Of a stretch of 64,000 bases of DNA, positions 33,987 through 42,293 are shown one piece after another (positions within the stretch are counted from its first letter, which is position 1; each line of letters opens with the position of its first letter). Position numbers and translations under genes: made by a program. Source of the DNA: Labrenzia sp. DG1229. Lineage in GTDB: Bacteria; Pseudomonadota; Alphaproteobacteria; Rhizobiales; Stappiaceae. The notes under the pieces are model-generated. The model saw only the letters and a list, made by a program, of their open reading frames with translations, did no database searches and was not told the origin of the DNA. The stretch spans positions 265,404 to 329,403 of the forward strand of contig NZ_KI928917.1 of NCBI RefSeq assembly GCF_000521215.1, read 5' to 3'.

Positions 33987-36900
33987 GTAAACTTGATATC
34001 AGTCTTGTTCGCCGGCTGCCTGTGCTATTGGCGCGGCAAGGTCGCAGCCTGGAGCTGTTGACCAGCACGTCGCTAACTACTCCGCCGATCGGCACACCGC
34101 CGACTGACATTACCTTGTCGGCGTCATCCATTCTGGAATCAGCCGTGCCGGGAACCGTCATTGCCACGATCAGTGCCAATGGCGACTCGCCCTGGTCGTT
34201 CTCGAAGTTGAACGATCCGGACGGCAGGTTTCGGATCGAAGGCAGCAATCTGATCCTTGATCAGCCGATCGACTTTGAGACCGATACCGAGCATACGGTC
34301 AGGATTCGGGCGGCGAATGCCTCAGGCTCCCATGACAAGGACTTTACGATATCCGTCCTTGACGTTGCCGAGGCCGTTGCCCCGACAGTGGTTGATCTGT
34401 CTTCGACCAGCGTTTCTGAAAGCACCGGCGTTGGTGCGCAGATCGCGACGATCTCCAGCGACGGCACGGCACCTGTTGCCTATACGATCGAGAATGATCC
34501 GGACAGCAAGTTCACAATCAACGGCAACGTGCTTGAGCTGGCCGCAGCACTCGATCATGCGAGCGACAATGAACACCCGGTAACGATCCGCGCGACCAAC
34601 GCAGCAGGCTTTCAACTTGGGTCCTTTACAATTACGGTCACTCCAGTTGTCTCTGGTGCATTTCAGGTCGGGTTTCTGGGCGGCGTCGACCATGGAACAG
34701 TCGGCAATCTGTATGTCGACAACGTCAACGGGAACAACGCCTTCGACGGGTTAACGCCTTCAACCGCGAAGGAAACGGTGACGGCTGCTGCCGCAATTGC
34801 CACGCCGGGCGACAAGGTCAAGATCCGGAATGTCAGTGGTATCCCGTATTACGAGACACTCACGCCACCAAGCGGAACGTCCGGCAATCGCATTATCTTC
34901 GAAGCCTATGGGGCAGAAGACCCGGTTATTTCCGGCGCGCAACCTCTGTCAGGCGGCGCGGTGTGCACAATCGCCGACGAACCGACAGTTGGCGCGAATT
35001 ATGCGTCGATCTACAAGGTTACCGGCCTTGCGAAGACAAGCTTCCCGACTGACAATCCAAGGGCTGCGCACGTTCACGAGAACGGGACCCGCATGCTGCC
35101 TTGCATGGGGCGGGTGCCTAATTCGCAATATCCTCACACTGAGCGCGCGACCAAGGATCACCTTGACGCGGACAACACGCTAACAACAGGTGGCGATCCT
35201 GATCTGATTACCGGCTGGCAATTGCCGTCATTTACCGACAGGTTCACACAAGCTCAGATAGAGAACTGCGACGTTCTTTTCCATCGCGCACCGAACGGCG
35301 ACACGCGCGCGCCGGTCCTGTCATTCGATACCGGCACGAAGACAATCAATCTTGATACAACCGGTCTGAGCGACAACGATCGGACTTACGAAAGCAACGA
35401 AAACAAGGATCGGTTCGGCCTTCCCAATCTCCTGCCAGCGATGCGCAAAGGCGAATGGGGCTTCGTCGACAACGGAACGACGGTCGATCTCTATTTCTGG
35501 CCTGCCGACACGGCAAACGTTGCCTCGAACATGGAGTACAGCGCGCGGGAAATCGCGCTTAACCTGGTTGGCAAGAGCTATCTTGAATTCCGTTCGCTCA
35601 CGTTCCGGCAAACTGCGGCTTCTGGCGTTCAGTATGACGGGAACTACTGCATTGCGGCTGACAATTCCGTGGGCGGCAGTCCGTATCAGACCGACATTCT
35701 GCTTGAGAATTGCCTGGTCGATGACACCTATCGGGACGGCCGCAGCTATGCGCCGATCTGGGCGCGGCACGTCAACAACTTCCATGTCATCCAGTGCACG
35801 ATCAGGGACGCAATCAATCAGTACGGGTTCTTTCTTCAGGGATCTCACTGGAACACCTACGATGGCGCGCCAACAGGCGGTTGGCTTGATCGCAGCATAA
35901 TCGAGCGGTGCGACGCAACCGGTCCGCGTTTCTACGGTCAAGAAGACTGCATGATTACCCGCAATCGCTTCATTGATTGCGGACAGGCTGCACACGCCAA
36001 CAAGGGCAACATGTACTCGGGCGGCCACAATGGCCTGTGGTGGGGCAATGTCTGGTGGGGTTGCCCTGGTTACTGGACTTATCAGCGCACGTCCGCGCAG
36101 TTCTTCGGCTTCAACTTTTGCCCGTCGAATACGTCTGATACGGACGGCCGGGCTATCGAAGATCAGAACTATGACGAAACGTCCGATCTTGCCCAATTGT
36201 CCCCGGCAACCGGGCAGAACATTCCCGGCGAAACTTACGTCTTTTGCAGCATTATGCCGCCGTTCAGGAACGCGGATACTTACACGAACAGCGTTCTTCT
36301 CGGCAGGGGAGACGAAGACGAAGTCTATCTAAGCATGATGGATTGCATCCTGAACGGTTCGTCTGTTCTTGCGTCACGTCGGGTTCCTGACGGACTGAAG
36401 ACCAACACCTACACGAACGGAACACCCATCGACGCAAGCGATGTCGCAACAGCTTACGGGCTCGTCTATGAAGACGTGATCCTGGGGGATCTCGCGATCA
36501 AGAGCGACAGTCCGACCAGGACGGCAACGTCAACGTCCATTGCGACGCTTCCCAGCCGCGCGGGTCCGATCACTCTCGCTGCCAAGTTCCCGAACTATCC
36601 CGCGTTTGACAGGGACATCAACAACGACGTGCTGGACCTTGCAAATCCGCCAGTCGGTCCGGCTGTAAACCCGGACAACATGAGCGTGCACAATCTTAAA
36701 CCGAGCTGGATTGTGCGGCCCGCTCCGGTTGGTGCGCCTGTGGTCGGCGGGTCAGTGACGTGTGATGCCGGTTACGTCATGGCGTTCGGTCACACTCAAC
36801 TGACTTACCAGTGGTATCTGGTCGATGATCTTTACGATCACAAGGACGATTGGACGCCTATCGGCGGCGCTGATGCGGCGACATACACGCCGCTCTCCGG

Positions 36901-37663
36901 ACAGATCGGCAAGTATCTGGCAAGGCGCACGACGATGGGCGGGCAATCGGCTGATACCCTGTTCAATACACCGGTTGTTTCTTCCTTCCCGATTGAAAAT
37001 CCGGTTGCTCTGCTAAGCCCGGCCTTCACGAAGGACAGTTCAACAACGTCCGGCACATGGCTTGAAACTGCATCCTTCACGGTTTCCAACAAACCAGTGA
37101 TGGTGATTGTCGACACAATCAACGGCGCAATCGCGGATGCGGGGATCTCACTGACGATCGGCACTCCAAGCCGAACGGTCGGCACGGGCACGGCCTTGAC
37201 GGAAAACGTCGGCGCTCGGCGTACGCGCAACCAAGCAACTTATGCGCTCGTGTTGGCTCCTGGCTCCGGTTCGCAATCAATCCAGGTTAGCAGCGATGAC
37301 ACGATGACGAACGTTCGCGTTCAGGTCATCGAGATCGGCGGAATGGATACCGTCGTTGCTGGAGCGCAGATTGAGGCATCTAACCCAACAAGTTTGACGC
37401 CCACAATCACAACGGGTCAGACAAACTCAATGGTTCTCTACTTCGTGAACCGTTACGACGGAACGGAAGATCCAATTTCCTGGGATGGCGGCACGTCGCT
37501 ATATGCCGAGAGCACGGGAATAGATGGTCCGTCTTCGACGCTGTATGTCGCCGCAGCCTATGAACAGGCAGCATCAACCGGCGTATACAGCCAAACCGCA
37601 TCTTGGGTTGCTGGACAAGGGGCGGGAACGTCCTTTGCAATCGAGATCAGGGCAGCGGCTTGA
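33983..37663 (+). CDS. Tailspike: two cadherin-like domains plus beta-helix
   Basis: 1226 aa from GTG 33983 (GTGA overlap). Residues ~35-215 carry two cadherin-like repeats (ITLSASSILESAVPGTVIATI.. FTISVLDV). From ~230 follows a right-handed beta-helix with repeats typical of glycan-binding or depolymerising spikes (GNLYVDNVNGNNAFDGLTPSTA, DKVKIRN). A long Thr-rich C-terminus follows. It likely binds and trims a surface polysaccharide of the host, which sets host range. Active residues cannot be read directly. Confidence 0.85.
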   Translation: MSKLDISLVRRLPVLLARQGRSLELLTSTSLTTPPIGTPPTDITLSASSILESAVPGTVIATISANGDSPWSFSKLNDPDGRFRIEGSNLILDQPIDFETDTEHTVRIRAANASGSHDKDFTISVLDVAEAVAPTVVDLSSTSVSESTGVGAQIATISSDGTAPVAYTIENDPDSKFTINGNVLELAAALDHASDNEHPVTIRATNAAGFQLGSFTITVTPVVSGAFQVGFLGGVDHGTVGNLYVDNVNGNNAFDGLTPSTAKETVTAAAAIATPGDKVKIRNVSGIPYYETLTPPSGTSGNRIIFEAYGAEDPVISGAQPLSGGAVCTIADEPTVGANYASIYKVTGLAKTSFPTDNPRAAHVHENGTRMLPCMGRVPNSQYPHTERATKDHLDADNTLTTGGDPDLITGWQLPSFTDRFTQAQIENCDVLFHRAPNGDTRAPVLSFDTGTKTINLDTTGLSDNDRTYESNENKDRFGLPNLLPAMRKGEWGFVDNGTTVDLYFWPADTANVASNMEYSAREIALNLVGKSYLEFRSLTFRQTAASGVQYDGNYCIAADNSVGGSPYQTDILLENCLVDDTYRDGRSYAPIWARHVNNFHVIQCTIRDAINQYGFFLQGSHWNTYDGAPTGGWLDRSIIERCDATGPRFYGQEDCMITRNRFIDCGQAAHANKGNMYSGGHNGLWWGNVWWGCPGYWTYQRTSAQFFGFNFCPSNTSDTDGRAIEDQNYDETSDLAQLSPATGQNIPGETYVFCSIMPPFRNADTYTNSVLLGRGDEDEVYLSMMDCILNGSSVLASRRVPDGLKTNTYTNGTPIDASDVATAYGLVYEDVILGDLAIKSDSPTRTATSTSIATLPSRAGPITLAAKFPNYPAFDRDINNDVLDLANPPVGPAVNPDNMSVHNLKPSWIVRPAPVGAPVVGGSVTCDAGYVMAFGHTQLTYQWYLVDDLYDHKDDWTPIGGADAATYTPLSGQIGKYLARRTTMGGQSADTLFNTPVVSSFPIENPVALLSPAFTKDSSTTSGTWLETASFTVSNKPVMVIVDTINGAIADAGISLTIGTPSRTVGTGTALTENVGARRTRNQATYALVLAPGSGSQSIQVSSDDTMTNVRVQVIEIGGMDTVVAGAQIEASNPTSLTPTITTGQTNSMVLYFVNRYDGTEDPISWDGGTSLYAESTGIDGPSSTLYVAAAYEQAASTGVYSQTASWVAGQGAGTSFAIEIRAAA

Positions 37664-37838
37664 TGGGAGGGTATGAATTCGAAAAATAGCTGACGGACGG
37701 TCCGGACCAGAAGGTCCGGACGGCGGGCCTGATCGCCAAACCATGAACCCGCCCGGTGAGAAGAACAACCACCGCGCCCGCTGCGTCGCGCGACGCAAGG
37801 GTGCTTATGGATGAGTCGCCATAAGGTTGTCACCCCAC
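37664..37838. promoter_or_regulatory. Com leader with three inverted repeats
   Basis: GTCCGGACC (37700-37708) and GGTCCGGAC (37713-37721) form a perfect 9-bp stem with loop AGAA. TGCGTCGCGCGACGCA (37782-37797) is a perfect 16-bp palindrome. CTTATGG (37804-37810) and CCATAAG (37819-37825) form a 7-bp stem. This leader likely holds the promoter and controls of the com-methyltransferase unit. One GANTC site (37813-37817) and a GATC (37729-37732) are present. Confidence 0.55.
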
Positions 37839-38039
37839 ATGAAAGAAATACGATGCGGCACCTGCCGCAAGCTCTTGATGAAATCCGCCGAACGAGCGAT
37901 CGTTGGCATTATCGAGATCAAGTGCCCACGTTGCGGCACGATCAATTCCCTGAGGCCCTTAGAGCCCTTCTCCGAACGCCCAGAGCGCCATACCCCGGAG
38001 AAGACATGTCCTGGCAACTCTTCCAGCAAGACGCCCTGA
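37839..38039 (+). CDS. com: Com-like zinc-finger translational regulator
   Basis: 66 aa from ATG 37839. Two CxxC pairs, C6-C9 and C29-C32 (RCGTC .. KCPRC), form a zinc knuckle as in Mu Com. In Mu, Com binds the mom mRNA and opens the mom start. Here the Com frame overlaps the start of a DNA methyltransferase by 34 nt, mirroring com-mom. The TTG at 37827 is not needed as start. Confidence 0.85.
   Translation: MKEIRCGTCRKLLMKSAERAIVGIIEIKCPRCGTINSLRPLEPFSERPERHTPEKTCPGNSSSKTP
37967..38008 (+). promoter_or_regulatory. Hairpin covering the methyltransferase ribosome site
   Basis: CTTCTCCG (37967-37974) pairs perfectly with CGGAGAAG (37996-38003), which contains the ribosome site of the methyltransferase start ATG 38006. 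This is the type of translation-blocking structure opened by Com in Mu. Confidence 0.7.
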
Positions 38040-38713
38040 CCTGGTTAGCAAACCAGTCTGCAGACCAGTACGACGCATTGGTGACCGACCCGCCCTATAG
38101 CTCAGGCGGCCTGCACGCCGGCACACGAACGGCGGACAGTGCCAACAGCAAATATCTAAACAATCCCGGCAAATATCCCGAGTTCTCCGGCGAGAACCGC
38201 GACCAGCACTCCTATATGCTCTGGTCGGCGCTCTGGCTGACGGAAGCCTATCGGGCCTTGAAGCCCGGCTCGCCGTTCTTGGTCTTTACCGACTGGCGGC
38301 AGCTCGCGGTGATGATCGATGCGGTTCAGGCAGCTGGCTTCACCTATCGAGGTTGCGTGCCATGGGACAAGACGGAAGCCTGCCGTCCCGCAAAGGGCCG
38401 TTTCCGCCAGCAGGCAGAGTTTATCCTTTGGGGCTCCAAGGGGGCGTGGCACGATAAGGACGGTCCAACATATCCCGGCATCATCCGGTGCGGTGTGATG
38501 GCTGGCGGTCCCAAACTTCACACCACAGGCAAGCCGGTACCGCTGATGGACGCCCTTGTGCAGGTCTGCCCGGCCGGGACGGTCCTAGACCCGTTTACTG
38601 GCTCTGGGACCACTGGCGTTGCTGCCCTCAGAGCTGGTCGCAGGTTCGTAGGATGCGAGCGCGAGGAAGCCTATTACGAGATCGCCAGCGAGAGGCTTTC
38701 AAAGGCCGCTTAA
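38006..38713 (+). CDS. DNA methyltransferase under Com control (mom position)
   Basis: 235 aa from ATG 38006; an upstream extension exists in frame but overlaps com. DPPY at 28-31 precedes the AdoMet motif DPFTGSGTT at 195-203, the order of beta-class amino-methyltransferases (N6-adenine or N4-cytosine). A catalytic Y follows DPP. In Mu this slot holds mom, which modifies phage DNA against restriction; an own methyltransferase would do the same. Recognition site unknown; the enzyme may protect DNA late in infection. Confidence 0.9.
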   Translation: MSWQLFQQDALTWLANQSADQYDALVTDPPYSSGGLHAGTRTADSANSKYLNNPGKYPEFSGENRDQHSYMLWSALWLTEAYRALKPGSPFLVFTDWRQLAVMIDAVQAAGFTYRGCVPWDKTEACRPAKGRFRQQAEFILWGSKGAWHDKDGPTYPGIIRCGVMAGGPKLHTTGKPVPLMDALVQVCPAGTVLDPFTGSGTTGVAALRAGRRFVGCEREEAYYEIASERLSKAA

Positions 38714-38721
38714 AGTGGGTT

Positions 38722-38973
38722 TTAAGCGAAGATACTGGACAGGTCATCGGGGAGCTCGCCGAACTTGGCGAGCTCAACCGCGTCGGCGAATTCACCGGTC
38801 TCAAGATCACCCTGCCGACTGAATGCCACGGCTCCCATGTGAGTGTGTGCCAGTCGTTGGGCAGCTGCGATCGCATCGTTTGCAGACAGGACCTGTATTC
38901 CATCGACGGCGACAAAAAAGCCGCTGTCGTTTTGTTCAACGCCCATTGCAGTAAAATACGTTGTAGCCGTCAT
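38722..38973 (-). CDS. Unknown prophage cargo protein, downstream of partner
   Basis: 83 aa on the minus strand, overlapping the 39452 gene stop by ATGA, so both form a two-gene operon pointing toward the methyltransferase. Ends LAKFGELPDDLSSIFA. Short alpha/beta protein without recognised domain. Position at the right end of a Mu-like prophage is typical for morons. Confidence 0.6.
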   Translation of the reverse strand: MTATTYFTAMGVEQNDSGFFVAVDGIQVLSANDAIAAAQRLAHTHMGAVAFSRQGDLETGEFADAVELAKFGELPDDLSSIFA

Positions 38974-39452
38974 TCGTCGTCTTCCTCCGGTGCCTTCATA
39001 TAGTGAGGATATTGAACGTCGCGGTCTTGCTCTTCCTGTTTAATCCATGCGTCGAATTGAATGATCTGTGTATCAAGATGATCAGCAAGTTCGTGGAACA
39101 ATTTCGAGAATGCAGCCGCGTCATCGCGCGTGTGTTTCATCATCTTGAAGGCATCGACGTGACCAGGGATGAATAGCTTGTTCGGAGCCGGTGTTGCATC
39201 GCCGCCTCTTTCTAGCTTGGTCAACCACGTGATCGTTTCATCGAAGTCGTGACTGCTCTCTACGCTGTGCTTCAGCTCTGGCACGCTGACACGAAGGCCA
39301 GCTTCAACGCCTTCATTGTTTGGGAATGGCTGCAAAAACAATAGGTGGTTTTCTTCCTTGTTATCAGGATTGAACCTTAGTATCCGCAGGCTACCTTCGA
39401 TGGAACGAACCTCGTCACTCGTTTTGTTTTCTTTGATATAAATGTCAGCCAT
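38970..39452 (-). CDS. Unknown acidic prophage cargo protein
   Basis: 160 aa from ATG 39452 (an upstream GTG 39473 is possible). N-terminus beta-rich (YIKENKTSDEVRSIEGSLRILRFNPDNKEENHLLFLQPFPNN), C-terminus acidic (FDAWIKQEEQDRDVQYPHYMKAPEEDDE). AT-richer than the late genes. Pairs with 38722-38973. No family known to me; a defence or exclusion system is one option because such pairs lie at this end. Confidence 0.6.
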   Translation of the reverse strand: MADIYIKENKTSDEVRSIEGSLRILRFNPDNKEENHLLFLQPFPNNEGVEAGLRVSVPELKHSVESSHDFDETITWLTKLERGGDATPAPNKLFIPGHVDAFKMMKHTRDDAAAFSKLFHELADHLDTQIIQFDAWIKQEEQDRDVQYPHYMKAPEEDDE

Positions 39453-39514
39453 TATCGCAATCCTAGTTTGCACCTCCTCATTTGGAGCACCGGTCGTTTA
39501 AGATTGTCAATGAA

Positions 39515-39656
39515 GGGAAAATGAAGTTGCGAGCTATGACGCACCTGCCAAGTGGAAATAGATTCCTCTTGCCACCGCGCCGCAAGGAGCAATCTCAGCC
39601 ACAAACTAGGTGCCAAGTGAAGTTGCGCAAAGTGCCAAACGAAGTTGCGCGCTACA
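39515..39656. repeat. Right prophage end with MuA-site-like repeats
   Basis: TGCCAARYGAAGTTGCGC-like repeats occur at 39611-39628 and 39633-39650, exactly 22 bp apart as for Mu R1/R2. Diverged copies: TGCCAAGTGGAAATAG (39546-39561) and AAAATGAAGTTGCGAGCT (39518-39535). The final GCTACA (39651-39656) ends in CA, so the inward reading is 5'-TGTAGCGCGC. The next five bases (TTTCG) would be the target duplication. Confidence 0.7.
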
Positions 39657-39730
39657 TTTCGGCAGCCACGGCATATCCGCACATGTCACTGGAGGCATGC
39701 GAGATCATCGTTGAATATTCTGGGAAAAAC

Positions 39731-39805
39731 TGGCTGGGGTGGCTGGATTCGAACCAGCGCATGCCGATACCAAAAACCGGTGCCTTACCGCTTGGCTACA
39801 CCCCA
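39731..39805 (-). tRNA. tRNA-Gln (TTG)
   Basis: Read on the minus strand: TGGGGTG acceptor, D arm GCC..GGC, anticodon stem CCGGT/ATCGG around a loop TTTTGGT with anticodon TTG, T arm GCTGG-TTCGAAT-CCAGC, acceptor CACCCCA, discriminator G and encoded CCA. A short T-rich run (GTTTTTCC) follows the 3' end. It lies about 75 bp right of the prophage end. Confidence 0.95.
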
Positions 39806-39820
39806 AGGCCGTGGAGACGC

Positions 39821-39849
39821 TATATAGCGAGGTCATTTCAGAAGCGCAA
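39821..39849 (-). promoter_or_regulatory. Candidate tRNA-Gln promoter
   Basis: On the minus strand TTGCGC (39844-39849) and TATATA (39821-39826) are 17 bp apart, about 15 bp before the tRNA 5' end. Confidence 0.6.
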
Positions 39850-40097
39850 GCCTTCCCTCACCCAATCTTTCCTGCAGCCACAGGAGTTATCCCCAGGTCC
39901 GGCAGCCGGGTTCGACAAAGTAATTTATCAGCTCATTATTGCACCGTGCTCCGGCCGGAGATCAAACAGGTCACTGATCGTGCGCCGGGGCTATCCATCT
40001 GGCGTTGCAGGCGGTTTTAAAAAAGTGATGTGCGGACCGGCAAATCTCTTGCGGGATCAGATGAGCTTTGCTAAATGACCCTCCACGCAGCGAGGGC

Positions 40098-40126
40098 TTG
40101 CCCCGCTGTTCCCGATGGGCTTAGCT
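40098..40126 (+). promoter_or_regulatory. Candidate tRNA-Pro promoter
   Basis: TTGCCC (40098-40103) and TTAGCT (40121-40126) at 17-bp spacing, about 16 bp before the tRNA. Confidence 0.45.
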
Positions 40127-40142
40127 GAAGCCCTGCAAATGT

Positions 40143-40219
40143 CGGAGTGTAGCGCAGCCTGGTAGCGCACCTCGTTCGGGACGAGGGGGTCGGAGGTTCG
40201 AATCCTCTCACTCCGACCA
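40143..40219 (+). tRNA. tRNA-Pro (CGG)
   Basis: Acceptor CGGAGTG, D arm GCGC..GCGC, anticodon stem CTCGT/ACGAG with loop TTCGGGA (anticodon CGG), variable loop, T arm GAGG-TTCGAAT-CCTC, acceptor CACTCCG, discriminator A and encoded CCA. A T-rich TTTTCCTTCTCTTTC follows. Confidence 0.95.
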
Positions 40220-40484
40220 TTTTCCTTCTCTTTCAATGAATTGATTTTAAAGCGATTTTCGCATTGGTGAGATTTGCGCTGAATTATCGATGTTTTTTGG
40301 GCCGATGATTGGGTCAACGGCTCGGGTTCAAGGCAATTGATTTGCGCTCCTTCAATCAAAGCCGGAGCCAATGGACACTGCGAAGGAATCATAGAAACTA
40401 TGGACAGATGCTACTTTTGGTTGTTCAATTTGGCTTGCACCTGCGTAACGGCAGTCAACATCCAGAGAAACTCGGGAACAGCGC
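40220..40484. other. Non-coding gap upstream of hydrolase gene
   Basis: 265 nt after tRNA-Pro. It begins with a T-rich tRNA terminator-like run and otherwise shows no gene, repeat or clear promoter beyond AT-rich patches before the hydrolase start. Confidence 0.5.
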
Positions 40485-41519
40485 ATGTATCGATTTTTTG
40501 GGACTGTTTTTTTCCGATACGCGAAGCGAATTGTCTTCCTGACAACGATCTTGTTTGTCGCACCTTCTCCGGGAATCGCAAACGAAAACCGTCCCAGTCT
40601 TGCCCCTTTTACCACGGCTGACGTCCCTCCTGCCCCTGACTATTCCAAGAAGGCGAGCTGGCTCGCAAAACCCGAGGATCCGGATCAGTACGACATAGAT
40701 ATTTTGTGGCTGTATCCCACGGTTCTGGTGGATGACAGCGCCTGGCTGATGAACATTTCCCGCAAAGACCTGGTTGCAAGCGCGGAGTTGAGCGTCAAAA
40801 CCGAAGCCCGGATTTTCTCCGGGCAGGCCAATCTCTATGCCCCCCTCTACCGGCAAATGAACCTGGCCGGGTTCTACCTGCCTGAGCCCGAGAGGGACGC
40901 TATTGTCGACTATGGTGTCCACGATGTCCGGCAAGCGTTTGAACACTACATGCAACACAACAACAAAGGGCGGCCGTTTATTCTGGCGGCCCACAGCCAG
41001 GGATCTTACCTGCTGACCCAGTTGCTGCTGGAGTATTGGGGCAAAATCGGCATAGAAGACCAGTTGATAGCCGGTTACGTGGTGGGCTGGTCCATCACCG
41101 ATGAAGATCTTCGCGACAATCCGAATATCGAAATCTGCGATGCGGCCCACCAAACCGGCTGTTTCGTAAGCTACAACTCGGTTGCGCCTGGCAAACAGAA
41201 AGACTCACCAGTCATTTTTCCCGGCGCCATCGTCGTCAATCCACTCACCTGGACGCGGGAGGAAACGCTGGCACCTGCTTCACGCAACCGCGGCTCTGTC
41301 TTCATGGAAAAGAACGGGACCTATCAGGTTCTGCCTGGTTTTGCCTCCGCCCGAATTGCCAATGGCGGCCTTGAAGTTGTCGCCGAAGATCCGGACAGGC
41401 TCAATTCCAAATTTTTCCCGGACGGGGTCTATCACAGCTACGACTATCCCCTATTTGCCGAAAACATCTCCATGAACGCAGCCCAGCGGATCCAGGCCTA
41501 TCTTTTGTCTGGAAAGTAA
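40485..41519 (+). CDS. Secreted DUF3089 alpha/beta-hydrolase
   Basis: 344 aa. A hydrophobic N-terminus (FLTTILFVAPSPGIA, ~18-32) is a likely signal peptide. Family features: DILWLYPTVLVDDSAW, NLYAPLYRQM at 117-125, and nucleophile elbow AHSQGS with S171; the later H and D are not certain. It probably hydrolyses an ester or lipid outside the cytoplasm; substrate unknown. It stands alone between tRNA-Pro and the ParA gene. Confidence 0.85.
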   Translation: MYRFFGTVFFRYAKRIVFLTTILFVAPSPGIANENRPSLAPFTTADVPPAPDYSKKASWLAKPEDPDQYDIDILWLYPTVLVDDSAWLMNISRKDLVASAELSVKTEARIFSGQANLYAPLYRQMNLAGFYLPEPERDAIVDYGVHDVRQAFEHYMQHNNKGRPFILAAHSQGSYLLTQLLLEYWGKIGIEDQLIAGYVVGWSITDEDLRDNPNIEICDAAHQTGCFVSYNSVAPGKQKDSPVIFPGAIVVNPLTWTREETLAPASRNRGSVFMEKNGTYQVLPGFASARIANGGLEVVAEDPDRLNSKFFPDGVYHSYDYPLFAENISMNAAQRIQAYLLSGK

Positions 41520-41586
41520 GGTTGACAGGTTCCAGACAGACGGCCGCTCCGTGGCCTCTACAAAGACCGTGGTTTTCCGGTCAGTT

Positions 41587-41617
41587 TTTGCTAGAATTTC
41601 CGGTAAATCGGTTAGAA
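41587..41617 (+). promoter_or_regulatory. Weak promoter candidate before ParA gene
   Basis: TTGCTA (41587-41592) and TAGAAT (41612-41617), but the spacing is 19 bp, which is long. The 117-nt gap holds no other element. Confidence 0.3.
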
Positions 41618-41636
41618 TCAGCGGGGCCAGAGGCAT

Positions 41637-42293
41637 ATGAGCGGGTCAGTTGTCACCATTGCCTCGTTGAAAGGCGGCAGCGGCAAAACCACTCTGGCCA
41701 CTTGTCTCGCCGTCCATTGGCATCTGAAGGGCCTGAACCCGCTTCTTGTCGATGCAGATCCCCAACGGTCCACCAGCCGCCTTGTGGAACGCGATCAGGC
41801 GCTTGGCGGGGTCAACGTACTTGAACAGGCCGACAAGGATGTCTGGAACACGATCAAGCAGCAACGTTCATCCCACAGTATCACGATCGTCGATACACCC
41901 GGTTTTGACAGCGACATCACCATCGCGGCACTCGCAATCGCAGACATTGTTCTGATCCCGGTCAAAGCCTCACCCCTGGATGTGGATCGCATGATGGATA
42001 CAGTTCGAACCCTGATGAGCGGGGTAAAGGGCTGGGCACCGACTTTCCGCTGCGTTTTGACACAGACCGTCAAAGGCAGCGTTATTTCGCGCCATGTCCG
42101 CAGCGAGCTTGAGGACGGCGGATTTCCCTTGCTGACAAGTGAAATGCACAACCGCGTCGCCTACGCAGAAGCAGGTCTTTTCGGCGCAACTCCCAGCCTG
42201 ATCGCTCCGGGAGGTCCCGCAGCACGGGATATTGCGCACATCGCAGATGAAGCTGACGCGCTCATTTCGACAAAAAGGGCGCTCAGCGCATGA
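41637..42293 (+). CDS. ParA/MinD-like ATPase (orphan)
   Basis: 218 aa. Deviant Walker A KGGSGKT (residues 12-18), LLVDADPQRSTS, and VDTPGFDSD switch-like motif. No ParB partner gene follows, so it is an orphan ParA. It overlaps by ATGA with a membrane DUF697 protein, suggesting the pair acts together at the membrane, e.g. in positioning. That role is inference. Confidence 0.85.
   Translation: MSGSVVTIASLKGGSGKTTLATCLAVHWHLKGLNPLLVDADPQRSTSRLVERDQALGGVNVLEQADKDVWNTIKQQRSSHSITIVDTPGFDSDITIAALAIADIVLIPVKASPLDVDRMMDTVRTLMSGVKGWAPTFRCVLTQTVKGSVISRHVRSELEDGGFPLLTSEMHNRVAYAEAGLFGATPSLIAPGGPAARDIAHIADEADALISTKRALSA

Larger units (their letters stand above)
1..39656. mobile_element. Mu-type transposable prophage, left end outside window
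   Basis: A continuous phage gene order is visible: repressor, Ner, ParB-like, MuA transposase, MuB ATPase, DUF3164, GemA, Mor, lysis, Gp26-Gp37 head genes, tail genes, Com and DNA methyltransferase. The left end lies before position 1 because the repressor gene runs off the window. The right end is placed at 39656 because the last MuA-site-like repeat ends in ..GCTACA, so the end reads 5'-TG inward as in Mu relatives, and host tRNA genes follow. The head is Mu-like but no tail sheath gene exists; a lambda-like tape measure and tail tube point to a siphovirus, as known for transposable phages of the B3/D3112 type. Nearly all genes are intact, so the element may be inducible. Confidence 0.93.

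Noticed and set aside
37811-38005. N-terminal extension of the methyltransferase
   Set aside because: It overlaps com out of frame, lacks motifs, and ATG 38006 has a ribosome site and starts the conserved part.
39482-40078. Plus-strand ORF across the prophage right end and tRNA-Gln
   Set aside because: It runs through the MuA-site repeats and the tRNA antisense; no plausible protein.
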